From contig JAPXFQ010000364.1 of assembly GCA_028564705.1 (NCBI GenBank), positions 2,170,001-2,234,000 on the forward strand: a DNA stretch of 64,000 nt. Direction: 5' to 3'. The position numbers and the translations under genes were made by a program. This stretch comes from Apricaphanius iberus. Taxonomy: Eukaryota > Chordata > Actinopteri > Cyprinodontiformes > Aphaniidae. The notes beneath the pieces were generated by a model. The model was not told the DNA's origin, ran no database searches, and was given only the letters and a program-made list of their open reading frames with translations. Of this stretch, positions 19,601-30,319 are shown piece by piece. Position 1 is the first letter of the stretch, and each line of letters begins with the position of its first letter.

Positions 19601-22600
19601 GAATTTCAAAATTAAAAGCTAGAACATATCATTCTTAAACTTTCAGTTCACGTTAAAGGTTGTACAATTATCAGATGGTATTCACTGCTTATTTTAATAC
19701 CTTGTGCCATTTGGGTCCAGTTGTCTCTATACTGGGGATTCCAGAAGGAATGCCTCCTTCAGGACAATGCAGTGTGCAGGCTTGGTTTGTGTAGCATATT
19801 TGATTGTATCTGTTCCTGAAGTTGCACTCTTTTGATTGTTTTGGGCATACTGTAAGCCTGAAAAACATCTGACTGCGGAAATTCCTGTCATCCAAAAAAG
19901 GGACATAGTAGGAAAATAATTTTTCGGATGGGTTGTTGAGATGTTCAGATGGGTTGAAAAATGGACTGAAGTAAAGCTTACATTTGGTTTTCATAAACAG
20001 TTTTTGACACATTTCTTTAAAAAAAGTTCAGCAGGACTCAATTCAAGTGCTGGTTAAAACATTTTGGTTGCCTATTTAGCTTTTAAAAGAAAATGTACAT
20101 ATACACTGACTGATTTATTAACCGTATTAATATTAGGTCGTACCTGAAAGGACCACATGAATAATTTCCCTGGTGGTTTTCAGACGCATTGAGAATCACA
20201 AGGCTCTTCTGATAAACAACCAAACCAAGCTGCTGGTGCTCAGACACTGACATGTTGCTGTAGAGGTGCATCTTCCAGTCAGTCTCCATTTTCCAGAGCA
20301 TTACAGTACCATCATGTTGATAGTCTCCACAGTTTAGCATCACTAGGTCTCCAGCTTTGACATAGATCTCCTTGGAAGTCGTTGGGTAAACACCTGCAAA
20401 AACAATGCAACAAATGTATTGTGCTATGATGGTTTCTTTGCTCACACTATTGTGTTTTCTCATTGAGCTTCATGTCTTTATTTCAACAGGCTGCTTAAAA
20501 AGGCAAAGCTTGGAATCCAGGCCCTCACTCAAGTCTACAAAGGGCTTGTTGAAAGCATCCTCACTAGAGGTATCACTGTGTGGTACAGAAACACCCTCTC
20601 ACTGAAAGGAAAACACCACAACAGGTCATTAAGACTGCAGAGAGAATCATCGGCTCATATCTCCCCTCTATGGACCACACATACACCCAAGACTGTAGGA
20701 GGAAAGCACAATGCATCCTCAAGGACTAACACCATACAGCACACACCTAGTTTAAATGGGGGGGGGGGGATCAGGCAACAACCTGAGGCATCGCAGTCCT
20801 GTGAGCATCAAAACTTACATGTAGGGTGGCCATTTCCATAACACCAAAAAGGAGGACATTTTTTAAAACTCAACAAAGCTCGGATAAAAACTAAAAAATA
20901 TCAAAATCATCACATATTATAACTTTGTTGTACTCACCAAAGATGTGAAGGTCTACTTTTTGTATTTCTGGCCTTTCCTGGCTGCTTCAAAGAGTTTTTT
21001 GTTTGAGAGAAATTTTCTGTACACGTCTGTGCACTCCAACGTGAAGTTGACACAAATCTGGAGTTCTGCCTTGACACTTTCCACATCGAGACGATTTCTC
21101 TCATTTCTCCATGCTGTGGTCATCATTGAAAAGACACGTTCTGTATGTGCATTGCTGCATGGAATGGAGAAGATGTAGGCGTTGACTTTCCTCAGGGTTC
21201 ACCAGTGGAACATCTGCTTTGGAAAACAGCTTCAGATACCGCTCCTCACTTTGGCAACCTTCCATTTCTGCGGAGCTGAGAACAGCTTCCACCATGCTGT
21301 ATTCCTCATAGAGTCCATCCATATCAATGTTTTTCAGTTTGCAGGCCTGGACTGCATCACTGTACTCTTCAAAAGACACAGCAGTTGTAAGGCTGAGCTT
21401 TGACATTTTGCTGTGAAAGCTGTTCTCAGAGAAGTCATACCTTTGACTGACATGTTTCTTTGCTCTTTCATAGAATTGAATAAAATCTGCCTCACATTTA
21501 TTTGCCAAATCATGAGTTAGCTGTTTAAGTCTGCTGTTAACAGCAAAGCCAAAATAATGGTCCTTCTGCCTCCTCCCCAGTTTCCCTTTAAGTTCAGTCA
21601 TCACTTTAAAAACAGAAGTTATGCTGAATGATTTGGCCTCAAGTGCCTCAATGTAGTCTGAGAACACCTTCAGAATGTGACTGAGGAAGAGGTAGTACAT
21701 CTCAGACACTTCAGTGCTGTCATCTGCAAAGCACTTCTATAAAATCTTAGGACATTCTTCATCACCCAGGCTCTGAAAATAGCTGGTCTGGGGCTTCCAG
21801 CACTTCAGCATTCGGTCGATGGACGGCAGCAGAGACAGCCACCTTGTGATGACGTGCCGCAGCAGGTTGCACTCATCCGCCTCCACAAACTCACAAAACT
21901 CCCTCAGCTGCGCTGCTCTACTGGCTGAGATGCTAAAATGGCTATACACTTTTAACACAACATTTTCAATGTCCAGATCCAAGTTAGCGGCTGCATATCT
22001 TGTGGCATTGTGCAGAATGTGTGCTTAACAGTTTGCAGCATGCACGTCGTTTTGAGCAAGTTTTAGCTTCTGATAAACAATGTTGTGTTTTCCATAGTTA
22101 ACGCTGGCGTTGTCTGCTGTATAAGCTGACATTTTTTGCAAATCCAGACCAGAAAACTCAAGTTTTGCCAGCAGCTTTTTTGTTATAGCTTCCAATGTCT
22201 CGTTGCTGTCACTGTAAAAATCGAGCAGCGCATGCTGTACGCCCTCCACAAAGTGAAAATATCTTAAGACAATAGGGAAACACTTGGTCGTACCTTTGTT
22301 TGAGGCATCAGTCGCCAGTGAATAGTGCAGTTCGTTTTCTTTTATGTAATCCACATGCGCTTGGATGGAGTAGGGTGCAAGGACATTTTCACATAAAGCT
22401 TTAGCTTTAGTTTTCCCACAGGTTACTCATTTAGCTATTGTTGAGTCGTTGTAGATCTCCCGGTCAACTTTTATTCCACAGTCTACACTCCTGTATGACT
22501 GGTGATGCTTGACGGCGTGATAAACTTTACAAAGTTCTGCTGCAGATATTTTGTCATCCTGGGGAGATGTGGCTTCACGGAAAAAGGAAAAAAGTGAAGA

Positions 22601-25600
22601 GGTGCCCACGCTTGGATTGAAGCTCTTGTGCTTGTCTGTGCTAGCATGTCGATCAAGGGCACTATACCTTTGCTGGTTACGTTCACATCACAACGACACA
22701 GCGTACAATATGCACGGCAGTCATCCTTCCTACTTTTGGAGATGAATCCATATTCCTTTGTCCATTCAGGATTAAATGTAGTTTTTCTTTTAGGCATTTT
22801 TGCGGACTGCAGGTGGACAGTGTGGCTTCATGTTGTCTGGCTGGCCTGACATCAACGACGCCCACACGGCTAATTTGATTACGTTCAGCACTGTTAACCA
22901 ATCACATGTCCTATATTTATTTTACGCCAATTTCATCCAATAAACTGCCACAAATACCTCTTAAGGGGAAGCGTAATTACATGTAGTGTTTTTATTTATT
23001 TATTGTTTTAGTTATTTTTGTTCAGGCACATTTACTTTTTCATTAGAGACCATTTGAGATGGGATGAAAAAAAAGATTTTGTCAAAAGGAGGACAAATGG
23101 GTGTCCGGCTTAAGCCTGCGCCGGAAGACGGACAGATCTTTTAAAAACCGGACTGTCCTTCTTAAAGCCGGACAAATGGCCACCCTACTTACAGGTCCCG
23201 CTTTCACAACAACTTCTTCCGAGCCTCTGTCAGGCTAGTGGCACAGGACATTAAGGAGGAACGGAAATATCTCACTCCCCATTGACAAACCTCCCATTTA
23301 TGTTTTCTTTAATTATTGCGCGTCATCATTTCATGTTGTTGTTTTTGTTTACCTCTCTTGATTTAAATTGTTGACTTGTCTGACTTGAGAGTACGTACAA
23401 TGAATTCCTATGTACCTGCAGTATCTGGTTACTGTGCAAATGGTAATAAAATGCCATTCTATTCTATTTATACCAGAGTAGTTCAGTAAAATAATTTCTT
23501 TACCTCTGTCATAAGGGTTAGAGTATTGTGGATGGAATTTGTAAATATGTGACTGCATGCATAGTATAATTGACTGGCTTTTGATTTTGTAAAAATACTC
23601 TTTAGTTTTACATACATCATAAAAAAAAACAACTAAATTGTTCAAGTTGGCTTGAAAATGTATCACTCATGCTCAAACAGTTAAGTAGTATATACAACAA
23701 ATTGTCTAATTCAAATTTTTATAATATGATACAGAAGATGATAGATGAGAGTTCAATGCCTCTCTTGCAGGTCGACCTGAGGTGTTAAACTGTTGCCATT
23801 TACAGAGCAGATGAGCAACTTCCTGTTTAGTGGTACTGATGGGTTCTCTGGAAATATCAGAAATAAGACGATTACCATGGTAACAAGTCACCTTTGGGTA
23901 GAGAGATGGAAAATGCGAGCAGAGCAGAGAAGGTTAGGTGTTTTGTGTGAGATTGGTTGCAGTAGAACAAACAGGACCTTTTGGGTGTTTTATTTCAGAT
24001 GCACAGAGAATCATACCATAGTCTATCACGGTGCCTACGCTGCTTCACTGTGCTAAATTTGCTTAATAAAGAGTTTGCATATCATAATTCAGCAGCTCAC
24101 AACAGAGGCTTAACTTACCTTCTCAGTTATAGCCGGACATTTATAAAACCTTTTAGTGATGGTGGCATTTATGTGATCAGGATAATCCGATATTGTTGCT
24201 CCCTGTTTTCCTTTGCAGATCCTGCAGCGATCTGGTTAAAAACACTATAGCTAATGCTAACGTTACTATGCACCAGAAGTACTACAGCCGCCTGAAATGT
24301 CCAAAGACGATCAACCATAGAGTTTGTACTAGTAACAATTTAATTGCATCTATCTAAAATTAGAATTTGTCCTAGAAGAATTCAGTTGGTCGTATCCACA
24401 ATGTTAATTCTGGATAGGAATAATGTGTCTGTGATAGGAGCCACTGTAACTGTCTACTGTACTGTCCTAGGACGAATAACATTTTGGATATCCATAATGT
24501 TCATTTTATACTAAGACAAATTGATTAATGGATATCTAGAATTTTATTTTCTAAACTCAAAAAAACAAACAAAAAACATTTCTACCCAACTGATTTGGGT
24601 TGATTTAGCAATAATGAATTTTGTTGAGTGAACTGAATGTAAACATATTGGGTCAACCTAATACATTTAGGTTGCTATAAGGCACAAAAATAAACAGTAG
24701 GGGATGGACTCAAACTCAGGAAAGGGCTGCTGTTTTCTGAGCACCTGCACTAACCACTTTGCTATAAAATAACTCAAAAATGTTGTATATAATAATTTGG
24801 CATTATGATATTCTATTTCTATTCTATTTCCAGTGTTCACTAAAAAGTATTATAATACTATAAATACCTGCCAATTCCATTTTTTCATGAAAAAGTGAAG
24901 GAATTATATTACTGAAATAATTATAATAATGTTTAGTTAACACTGGAAATGAAGTTGTGCCTTACAGCAACCTAATTGTATTAGGTTGACCCAACATATT
25001 TACATTTGGTTCATTGAATGAATTGATTTGCATACATTTGGAATACATATCCAGTCTATTATTAAATGTTAAATCTGCTTGCCATACAACCTCCCCAGCG
25101 GTTCCCTGCTGCTCGGTCTACTCCATGCTTGCCTTGCAGGTGCTGCGTCTTCTCTCTGCCTGGTGTGTCAGTGAGCCAGCTATGTCCATCTTCTTTATTA
25201 GCTGACTTAAAGAATTTTGTCATCTTAGCTATTTTCTTTCTGACTTCTTGGTCTCGAAGCTCATTCTCACAAAGCACTTTCCGTTTCTGAGCACCGCTCT
25301 CAAATTTCTTCCACGACATTTTTCCAAATTTCTTTACATCTAGAATACCACACCCTGAAATTCGTCTAAATTTTTTGAGCGAAGTAGGTCACTTGTAATT
25401 TGCATCAATCAGCAGCCTTAAATTAGCATTAGTGATGATTGACAGAAAACCTGACAAGTAATAAAACATTTGTTTTTTGTTTTTTACCTGAAAGGATAGG
25501 CCCCTTGCATTTAGGCGGCCTTGGGTTCAGGGCCAATACGCCAGTGTGGAATGCATGTGAGAGGAGTTTAACTAAAACCTAACGTAAGCAAAGTTAGCAA

Positions 25601-26880
25601 TGGAGTTAGCTTACCGTTCCAGTGGGACAGTTGTCGTCTCTGTGTGTGATTGCTGACAATCAGCTCTTGTTAATGTAGCAGGGAGAGGGTATGGAGCATG
25701 TGCTCATGTTCTTCTCACAGAGATTTAAGATTGCAGACCAATGAAGGGCAAGCATTCATGCACACATTCACACCTAAGGACAATTTAGAGGGACCACTTG
25801 ACCTAACAGTCAAATTGTTGCACTGCGGGAGGAACCCTGAGTACCTGGAGCAAACCCACGCATGATCTGGGAGAACATGCAAAAAAAGACTGATCAAGGA
25901 CCTTCTTGCTGAAAGGCAACAGTGCTTTCCACTGTGCCGCCAAGATCCAATTCAATTTCATTTAATTTACTCCGAGCCGTGCTGAAAATGTCTCCATGTT
26001 GGATGACACTCCGCATATGAGTCCCAAATTACCGACCAGATCGCCAGTCATAGTGTCCAGTTCTCATTAAGCAAATAAATTTGAGTCCCAATAACACAGC
26101 CCTCAGACATCTCCTTCAGCTTTTACAACCAGGTTTTGGTAGCTTAAGGAGCCACCATTCCAGAAAGCCGATCACCATAAATCAATATACTCTATATAGA
26201 TTCTCAGCGTGTACTACGTTACTTGACACCTTTGCCTGCTCTCCCGTTTCATCCAGCTTAATATCAAATTCAACATTTAACCACAAACACTATATATTTG
26301 GTCCACTTACTGCTTATTCAACTAATTTAATTTAATTTAACAATTAGAATTTACACATCTTTATTTTTTTATTTTGTCCAGCTACATAGTTTCTTTGAAT
26401 GAAATTAGAATGAAGCTTTTTTATCATCTTAAAATAAGGACTCAAATAGTCAATACTTGAGTAGCCTTTTAACCAAATACATTTTTACTCTTAGCCGGAT
26501 TAACTTTTATGATTACTACTTTTTTTTTTTTCTTACCAAAAGTATGTTGAAGTAGTGGTACTTCAGTACAAATTCTGGCTACTCAACCCACCTCTTGTCA
26601 GTAGGTGGGTTAGTATGGTTATGCCATAATAAACAGTCCGCATCACTTGCAGCTTCCAGCTGACAATGTATGTAAATTTGAAGGAGGCTCGGGCACTTGC
26701 CCCTTTCGTCCTTCATGGCCCAAGTGCCCATTAAACAAAAAAGAAGGGAAAAAAAATGAACATCTGCCCTTTTAAAGGCCTCTCCACTTCTGAACGTGAG
26801 TATCAAAAATGTGGCACCACAAACCTACCTGAAATAAGGACAAGAAGAAGGAGAATCATCCTGATGGTCTCCAGCAGCAT
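16099..26880 (-). CDS. Interleukin-1 receptor type 1-like, with duplicated third Ig domain
   Basis: A spliced minus-strand gene. Coding exons in transcript order: 26829-26880, 20144-20393, 19701-19884, 19425-19563, 19270-19335, 19045-19174, 18797-18942, 18485-18529, 18252-18381, 18003-18145, 17735-17887, 16512-16664, 16099-16430. Every junction has GT/AG and compatible phase, and they sum to 1923 bases (640 codons plus stop). The product is a type I membrane receptor: signal peptide, Ig1, Ig2, two consecutive Ig3-type domains, one membrane span and a cytoplasmic TIR domain with YDAF, FGYSLCLYDRDVLPG and FWKQLRYHLP. IL-1R1 is normally about 550-570 residues with three Ig domains; the extra 106 codons are the second Ig3 cassette. 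By family it would bind an IL-1-type cytokine and signal through MyD88. Next to a decoy il1r2, the best guess is il1r1; il1rl1 (ST2) is the main alternative. Exon 1 is linked to exon 2 by phase and position, across a 6.4-kb repeat-filled intron. Confidence 0.85.
16840..17492. mobile_element. Foldback transposon with integrase-related relic, in TIR receptor intron 11
   Basis: The ends are inverted repeats: acggaagccctaaagggtca (about 16841) and tgaccctttagggcttccgt (about 17471-17490). Inside each end are repeated subterminal units of the form cgttatcacgagaaaacgg. On the minus strand, 17076-17354 encodes an N-terminal helix-turn-helix-like region (FFNQGLTQAEIALCLAITDN). This is followed, past one stop, by GPGRLHGYRMM, which resembles the start of the integrase-like proteins of some fish elements. 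It is therefore probably an internally deleted copy. It sits between the membrane exon and the first TIR exon. Confidence 0.7.
17735..17887 (-). CDS. TIR receptor gene exon 11: transmembrane segment
   Basis: It reads ADPSYVMLTVCTVCIVVVMA..., about 23 hydrophobic residues, then a basic juxtamembrane stretch (YMKFKIDVTLFLRDKLG). Acceptor CCCTGCAG|CT and donor TCTG|GTGAGT are both phase 1. It connects the extracellular Ig domains to the TIR domain. Confidence 0.85.
18003..18529 (-). CDS. TIR receptor gene exons 8-10: second Ig3 cassette
   Basis: Exons 18485-18529 (45 bases), 18252-18381 (130 bases) and 18003-18145 (143 bases) repeat the previous three in order and phase. Examples are ISSPKNGRVFEVEF, PAVITCIAVVYVCDDSLFWL and NSSLVFREVLEEDFSTEF. 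Roughly two thirds of residues match the first cassette, and flanking intron sequence is similar too (gtgagtttagttcttaccc). The linker exon is 21 bases shorter because its acceptor sits at an internal TTAG|GAATCTC, a site also present inside exon 5. All domain cysteines are kept. Confidence 0.85.
18797..19335 (-). CDS. TIR receptor gene exons 5-7: first Ig3 cassette
   Basis: Three exons: 19270-19335 (66 bases, GTSPQTLGISLPKNGQVFAV), 19045-19174 (130 bases, PAMITCIAVIDSCHGSLFWL) and 18797-18942 (146 bases, SSLVLKEVLEEDLSTEFTCK). The cassette is bounded by phase-1 introns at both ends, so it can be included, skipped or repeated without breaking the frame. Its exon pattern equals that of the single Ig3 domain of il1r2 (57, 124 and 146 bases). 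Confidence 0.85.
19425..19884 (-). CDS. TIR receptor gene exons 3-4: Ig domain 2
   Basis: Exon 3 is 19701-19884, carries QICYTNQACTLHCPEGG with the first domain-2 cysteines and ends in phase 0 after KWHK. Exon 4 is 19425-19563 and carries the DSGVYICTWSFLYS cysteine motif, ending in phase 1 (IQK|G). The split of Ig2 over two exons matches the known IL-1R gene structure, and the same two exons occur in the neighbouring il1r2. Confidence 0.85.
20144..20393 (-). CDS. TIR receptor gene exon 2: Ig domain 1
   Basis: It begins after TTTTTGCAG and completes a Gly codon with exon 1 (G|VYPTTSKEIYVKAGD). The Ig cysteines are in VMLNCGDY and NYSCGPF, with a Trp in VMLWKMETDW. Several Asn-X-Ser/Thr sites (NMS, NAS, NYS) suggest glycosylation of the extracellular part. 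It ends in phase 2 at TTTCAG|GTACGA. Confidence 0.85.
20480..20821 (+). repeat. LINE 3' fragment, left part (split by hAT)
   Basis: It reads LLKKAKLGIQALTQVYKGLV then ESILTRGITVWYRNTLSLK, the conserved C-terminal part of a fish LINE reverse transcriptase, followed by frameshifted sequence. It continues at 23188-23470 on the other side of the hAT element. It lies in intron 1 of the TIR receptor gene. Confidence 0.65.
20822..23187 (-). mobile_element. Decayed hAT transposon inserted in a LINE
   Basis: Terminal inverted repeats tagggtggccat (20822) and atggccaccta-type end (ggccacccta, 23187) are flanked by a near-perfect 8-bp target duplication, cttacatg (20814-20821) and cttacagg (23188-23195); 8-bp duplications are typical of hAT. 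The minus-strand transposase is spread over broken frames: MPKRKTTFNPEWTKEYGF with a CTLCRCDV zinc-finger-like motif (22483-22797), YSLATDASNKGTTKCFP (22025-22354), a Trp-containing RWLSLLPSIDRML segment (21737-21982) and a C-terminal region (21101-21709). Stops and frameshifts make it inactive. It sits in intron 1 of the TIR receptor gene, in the gene's own orientation. Confidence 0.8.
23188..23470 (+). repeat. LINE 3' end, right part, with ATTCT tail
   Basis: It resumes the LINE interrupted at 20821 (acaggtcccgctttcacaac...) and ends in the 3' UTR word tggtaataaaatgccattc and a short attct repeat tail near 23460. Together with 20480-20821 it marks an older insertion than the hAT. Confidence 0.6.
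23471..24615. other. Intron 1 sequence, nothing recognised
   Basis: Unique-looking AT-rich DNA within intron 1 of the TIR receptor gene. I see no exon with IL-1R features, no transposon ends and no RNA gene. Confidence 0.4.
24622..25020. mobile_element. Foldback/MITE element, about 67-bp arms
   Basis: The left arm (24622-24688: ttgagtgaactgaatgtaaa, cattgggtcaacctaatac-like, ggttgctataaggcacaa) is an imperfect reverse complement of the right arm (24953-25020: gttgtgccttacagcaacc, attaggttgacccaacat, catttggttcattg). The interior is non-coding and AT-rich. It lies in intron 1 of the TIR receptor gene. Confidence 0.7.
25062..25319 (-). pseudogene. hAT/ZMYM-like transposase N-terminal relic
   Basis: The minus-strand frame starts MSWKKFESGAQKRKV and continues into KIAKMTKFFKSAN. 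This matches the conserved start (KKFESGAQKRK...KLTSFF) of zinc-finger-MYM-like hAT transposases that are abundant in fish. Only about 50 residues are recognisable, and nothing downstream continues the protein. Confidence 0.5.
25320..25714. other. Intron 1 sequence, nothing recognised
   Basis: No ORF, repeat end or RNA gene is evident between the transposase relic and the SINE-like repeat. Confidence 0.35.
25715..25960 (-). repeat. Common fish SINE-like repeat fragment
   Basis: It shares order and words with 63690-64000 (cacattcacacctaaggacaatttagag, here gggaccacttg, then ctgcgggaggaaccctgag, gggagaacatgcaa). It is diverged and non-coding. Confidence 0.6.
26440..26600. repeat. Interspersed repeat fragment
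   Basis: Words such as cttttaaccaaatacatttttact, tagtggtacttcagtacaaa and ctactcaacccacctc resemble a fish repeat rich in ttactt/gagta words. The ends cannot be fixed. 25961-26439 and 26601-26828 hold nothing I recognise. Confidence 0.35.
26829..26880 (-). CDS. TIR receptor gene exon 1: signal peptide
   Basis: The ATG (26878-26880 on the minus strand) begins MLLETIRMILLLLVLIS, a short N-region followed by a hydrophobic core, then a phase-1 donor (TTTCAG|GTAGG). Phase and Gly at the junction match exon 2 at 20393. The upstream methionine context lacks an in-frame alternative. The near-copy at 11837 shows this exon was duplicated. Confidence 0.75.
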
Positions 26881-27430
26881 CGTGTTTGTGAGCAGTTCAC
26901 CTCCTGTCTAGACTTCTCCCGAAGGACAGAATGTCACTTCCTCAATGTGTACAATGAAAGACAAAGTGAAACTCAAGAAAAAAAACACAGTTGCTTATTC
27001 CTCTGAACCACCCACTAAAAACCTCCCTCTTAAAGTTTTTCCTGAAACCTTTTAATCGTATTAAGAAATTGATTCATTTAAAGCAAGCCCTCCCTCGCCC
27101 CCCTGTTTTTTCCACTGAAATTGGAAATATAAAAATATTTGATTGGATGATCCTGGGCTGTGGTTTTGTATCAATGAAAGTAAAGGCTGCTGCACTCTGG
27201 AACTATGAAAATGCCCATTCACATTGCACCTGTGCCGGGCTTTGAACTCAAAAAGGTGCGTTTGGGTGATGTGTGCTCTTACACGCTCTACAGAAGAAGC
27301 TGTAGCCCATCAGCTATATTCAGTTTCTTTCTTTGCTCTGTAGATTTGAAAGCAAACTAAAATACCCCAATGCTTCTGGGTGTGACTAGTAATACTGTGA
27401 TCATTAAATCATTGTCATGATCTGAGGCAG
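26881..27430 (-). promoter_or_regulatory. Putative promoter/5' UTR of the TIR receptor gene (copy 2)
   Basis: It is homologous to 11889-12510. It contains an IRF/ISRE-like word aaagtgaaact at 26963-26973, about 85-95 bases from the ATG, and an ETS-like gaggaagtgac on the minus strand nearby (about 26932-26943). These would fit an immune-cell or cytokine-induced receptor. Function is inferred from conservation between the two copies only. Confidence 0.45.
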
Positions 27431-28679
27431 ACATTTAAACTATATGCAGAAAACAACTGACAGAGGAAATGTTAAAGATTTATTTAATAACCCTGTGAGG
27501 CGTGGATATCTGTTAGAAGAGGTCCTGTCTGTAAGAGTACAGTGTTGTCTGCGAGGAGAGTAGTTGTTAATATTCAGCTTGTGTTGTAAGCTTGTGGGTA
27601 AACATGTCTGCACAAAACGGGATCCCCTCCCGCAGGACTGCTCATTGTTCACAATTCATTGATAACAATGAGAAAACAGATTAAAATATCAGCAACAAGA
27701 CAGCTTTTAAATATATCCATGTTTCTTATCCATGTATGTTTTGAAAACATTGTGTTATCACAGATGTATAAAAAAAAAAAAAGACGTCTTTTATCTTTTT
27801 AACCAACAGCATAATAATTTAAGCACAGCTGCACAACTGACTATTTGTTGCAGCGCCGGGTTAAATAAGAGTTTAAAAGGAAGGGACGGTTTGCCTCGGG
27901 CAGACCAACAATCCTAAACGTGTTCTGCTTCATCAGATTTTTGCTGGTTGCAGATCATTGGGTAAGGTTACGATTTTCCGGTTTGTAAAAGAACTGGGGG
28001 ACAGGGTAACTCTCGTTTCACATGTTTAAACTTGCAAATGAAGTTCGCTGTGTTTTGAAATTTGAGAAAGTATATTGGATTTTCATTTGCATGAGAGGCT
28101 CTTGTTTTAAAAGTATAATAACTGCTAGTATGATGTTATAGAAGGATTTCTGTATGTTGGATGAACAGTTTTTATTTAAATGTTGCATGTCCTGGGGGCA
28201 AGTTAATACATGTACAAAGTCTTTAAGAGTGCTGGCCTAGTGATGTTAACATGTGGAAATAAAGAAAGGAAACTGCACTATGAATACTGTACATTTGTCT
28301 TTAAATAGTCGCGTTTCCGCATTGGACCTTCCTCAGTGGGTCCTTAGTGCCTCACACAATTTTTTGCTTGGGACCTTGGGAGGCCTGTGGGCGTCAGAGA
28401 GATCTTCCTTCAACCTGGAAACCGGGCAGGACTAAGATAAGCTTACAGAGAGAACTTTCAGGAAGCAAAAAACATGATTTTCAGGAAACAGCTTCAGAAA
28501 CCACAGAGGCTTGATTCTGCTGGTGTGGCATGATCATCAGGCACTGAATGGTTGTCCTGCTGCTACTTAAGAAGCCAATGATCTCATCAGCTGGATCACC
28601 AGCAGGTGTGTGAGCTGCAGTATATATAAAACTAATAAGAGAACCAACAGTACTAGATTGAAAATATTAATACTAATGC
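27431..28679. other. Intergenic stretch, nothing recognised
   Basis: No exon, repeat terminus or RNA gene that I can name. Short ORFs look random. Confidence 0.35.
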
Positions 28680-29160
28680 TCTTCAGTATGAATTTTATTT
28701 GTATAACACACTTTCAACGACAAGGTAATTCAATGTGCTTTACATGATTCGGTAACAAAAACAAAAACATACAATGAAAAGTATAAAGTAAAACATTATG
28801 GAAAGTAAAAAAAACAGTAATTAAGCGTAAAAGGCAGCTCTACACAGATGTGTTTTAAATTGTGATTTAAAGCAACTTAGTGTTTCACAAGCTTTGCAGA
28901 CATCAGGAAGTTTGTTCCAAATAAGGGGAGCATAGAAACTGAAAGCTGCTTCTCCATGTCTGGCTCTGAGTCTAGGGATGATTAGAAGACTAGAGTTGGA
29001 GAACTGGATTTGACTGCTGGGGCTGATATTGGGACAGCAGGTCTTCAACATATTTTGGAGCTAAGCCATTCAATGATTTTTAAACTAGTAGAGTATTTTG
29101 AAGTATATTCTCCTAGCTACATGGAGCCAGTGTAAGGCCTTTAGAACAGGGTTTAGGAGC
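28680..29160 (-). repeat. LINE 3'-end fragment
   Basis: On the minus strand it reads SSLLIIPRLRARHGEAAFSF then LIWNKLPDVCKACETLSCFK, the conserved C-terminus of L2-type fish LINEs. A 3' UTR follows with aaagcacattgaattacc and acaaataaaattc. It is 5' truncated and non-functional. Confidence 0.7.
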
Positions 29161-30074
29161 TCTCAGTGGCGTAGCAAGCTTTTGAAAAGTACGGAGGATG
29201 GATGTGATTTTTCTCACATACAACCTAATCACATACAACCTAATCAAATTTTGAAAATACATTTTTTCTTAGAAAAACACCAGACACGTGTGCACCTGGG
29301 ATAGAACTAAGCACCACCCATGAGACAGACAAACTGTTAGAAACTTTTTGTGCCACCAGTGTCGCTCCTGAAACCAAGTATTGTTAATAATTACAAGTCT
29401 TAACTTTTTGTCTAAAATGGAACCATACAATCATCATACTGTTCTGTGTAAATGTCTGAAAATAGCCTTATAGTACCTTAAAGTGCAGCAGCAAGTGGTA
29501 AAAATTACACATGTAAATTAAAATAATGCATTAACATAACTTTAAATTTTAAGAGACTTGAAACTTTTCATATTAGTTGATGAATGTTTTACATCCCTTC
29601 TTAAATCCTGTTTTAACATATTCAACCCGTCAGTTATTTTATGGCATGTGCTATATTCTGGTTTGAATAATTCATAACAGACTCCAGATAATTTTGCCCT
29701 ACCCAATGAGTTAATATGATTTATTAACATAAATTTAGTAGTTTACATTCAGAAGAGCTTCTCAGCATTATGTGTCACACTCTAAACCGTCCGTAAGAAA
29801 CATTACCTAATTAACATTATAACACAATGCAGCCTGCCAAGCTTTTATTTGCAGCGGCTGGCTGGTTGGTGGAGTGGGCCAGTCAAGCAGCTGCTTCATA
29901 GCCCTGGAAAAGATAGCAGAATAACAAAAACTAGAGTAGTTTTAGGTGAAGCCTACACTAGATGGACCAACATAAAACATTTCTACAGCATCAAACACAC
30001 ACAATGGCAACTTTTCTCCTGGGTAAGTAAGCTAACTCACTTGCTAACTTTGCTAACATTAGCTGTCAGAATGG
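29161..30074. other. Intergenic stretch, nothing recognised
   Basis: It contains a short direct repeat (cacatacaacctaatc, twice near 29217-29245). Otherwise no feature is supported. Confidence 0.35.
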
Positions 30075-30310
30075 AATAGAATAAAATTCAACTTTATTGT
30101 CATTGCACATGTGACAAGTACAAGACAACAAAATGTAGTTTGCATCCATCCAGATGTGCTTTATCAATAATATAGATATAATACAGAATACAGATCTATT
30201 ATAGATATGTTACAGATGCACACTGTATGAAGGTATTTTATGCATATAAATATAAGTATGCAGAGGCTATACTGTAGTGAATGTACAACCTATGTTTAGG
30301 TTATGAATAT
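30075..30310 (-). repeat. LINE 3'-UTR fragment
   Basis: The words aaattcaactttattgtca, cacatgtgacaagtacaag and atgtagtttgcatccatcc are typical of the antisense 3' end of an abundant fish LINE (the attctatt tail is read here as aatagaat). It is non-coding. Confidence 0.5.
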
Positions 30311-30319
30311 GTGTTGGGT

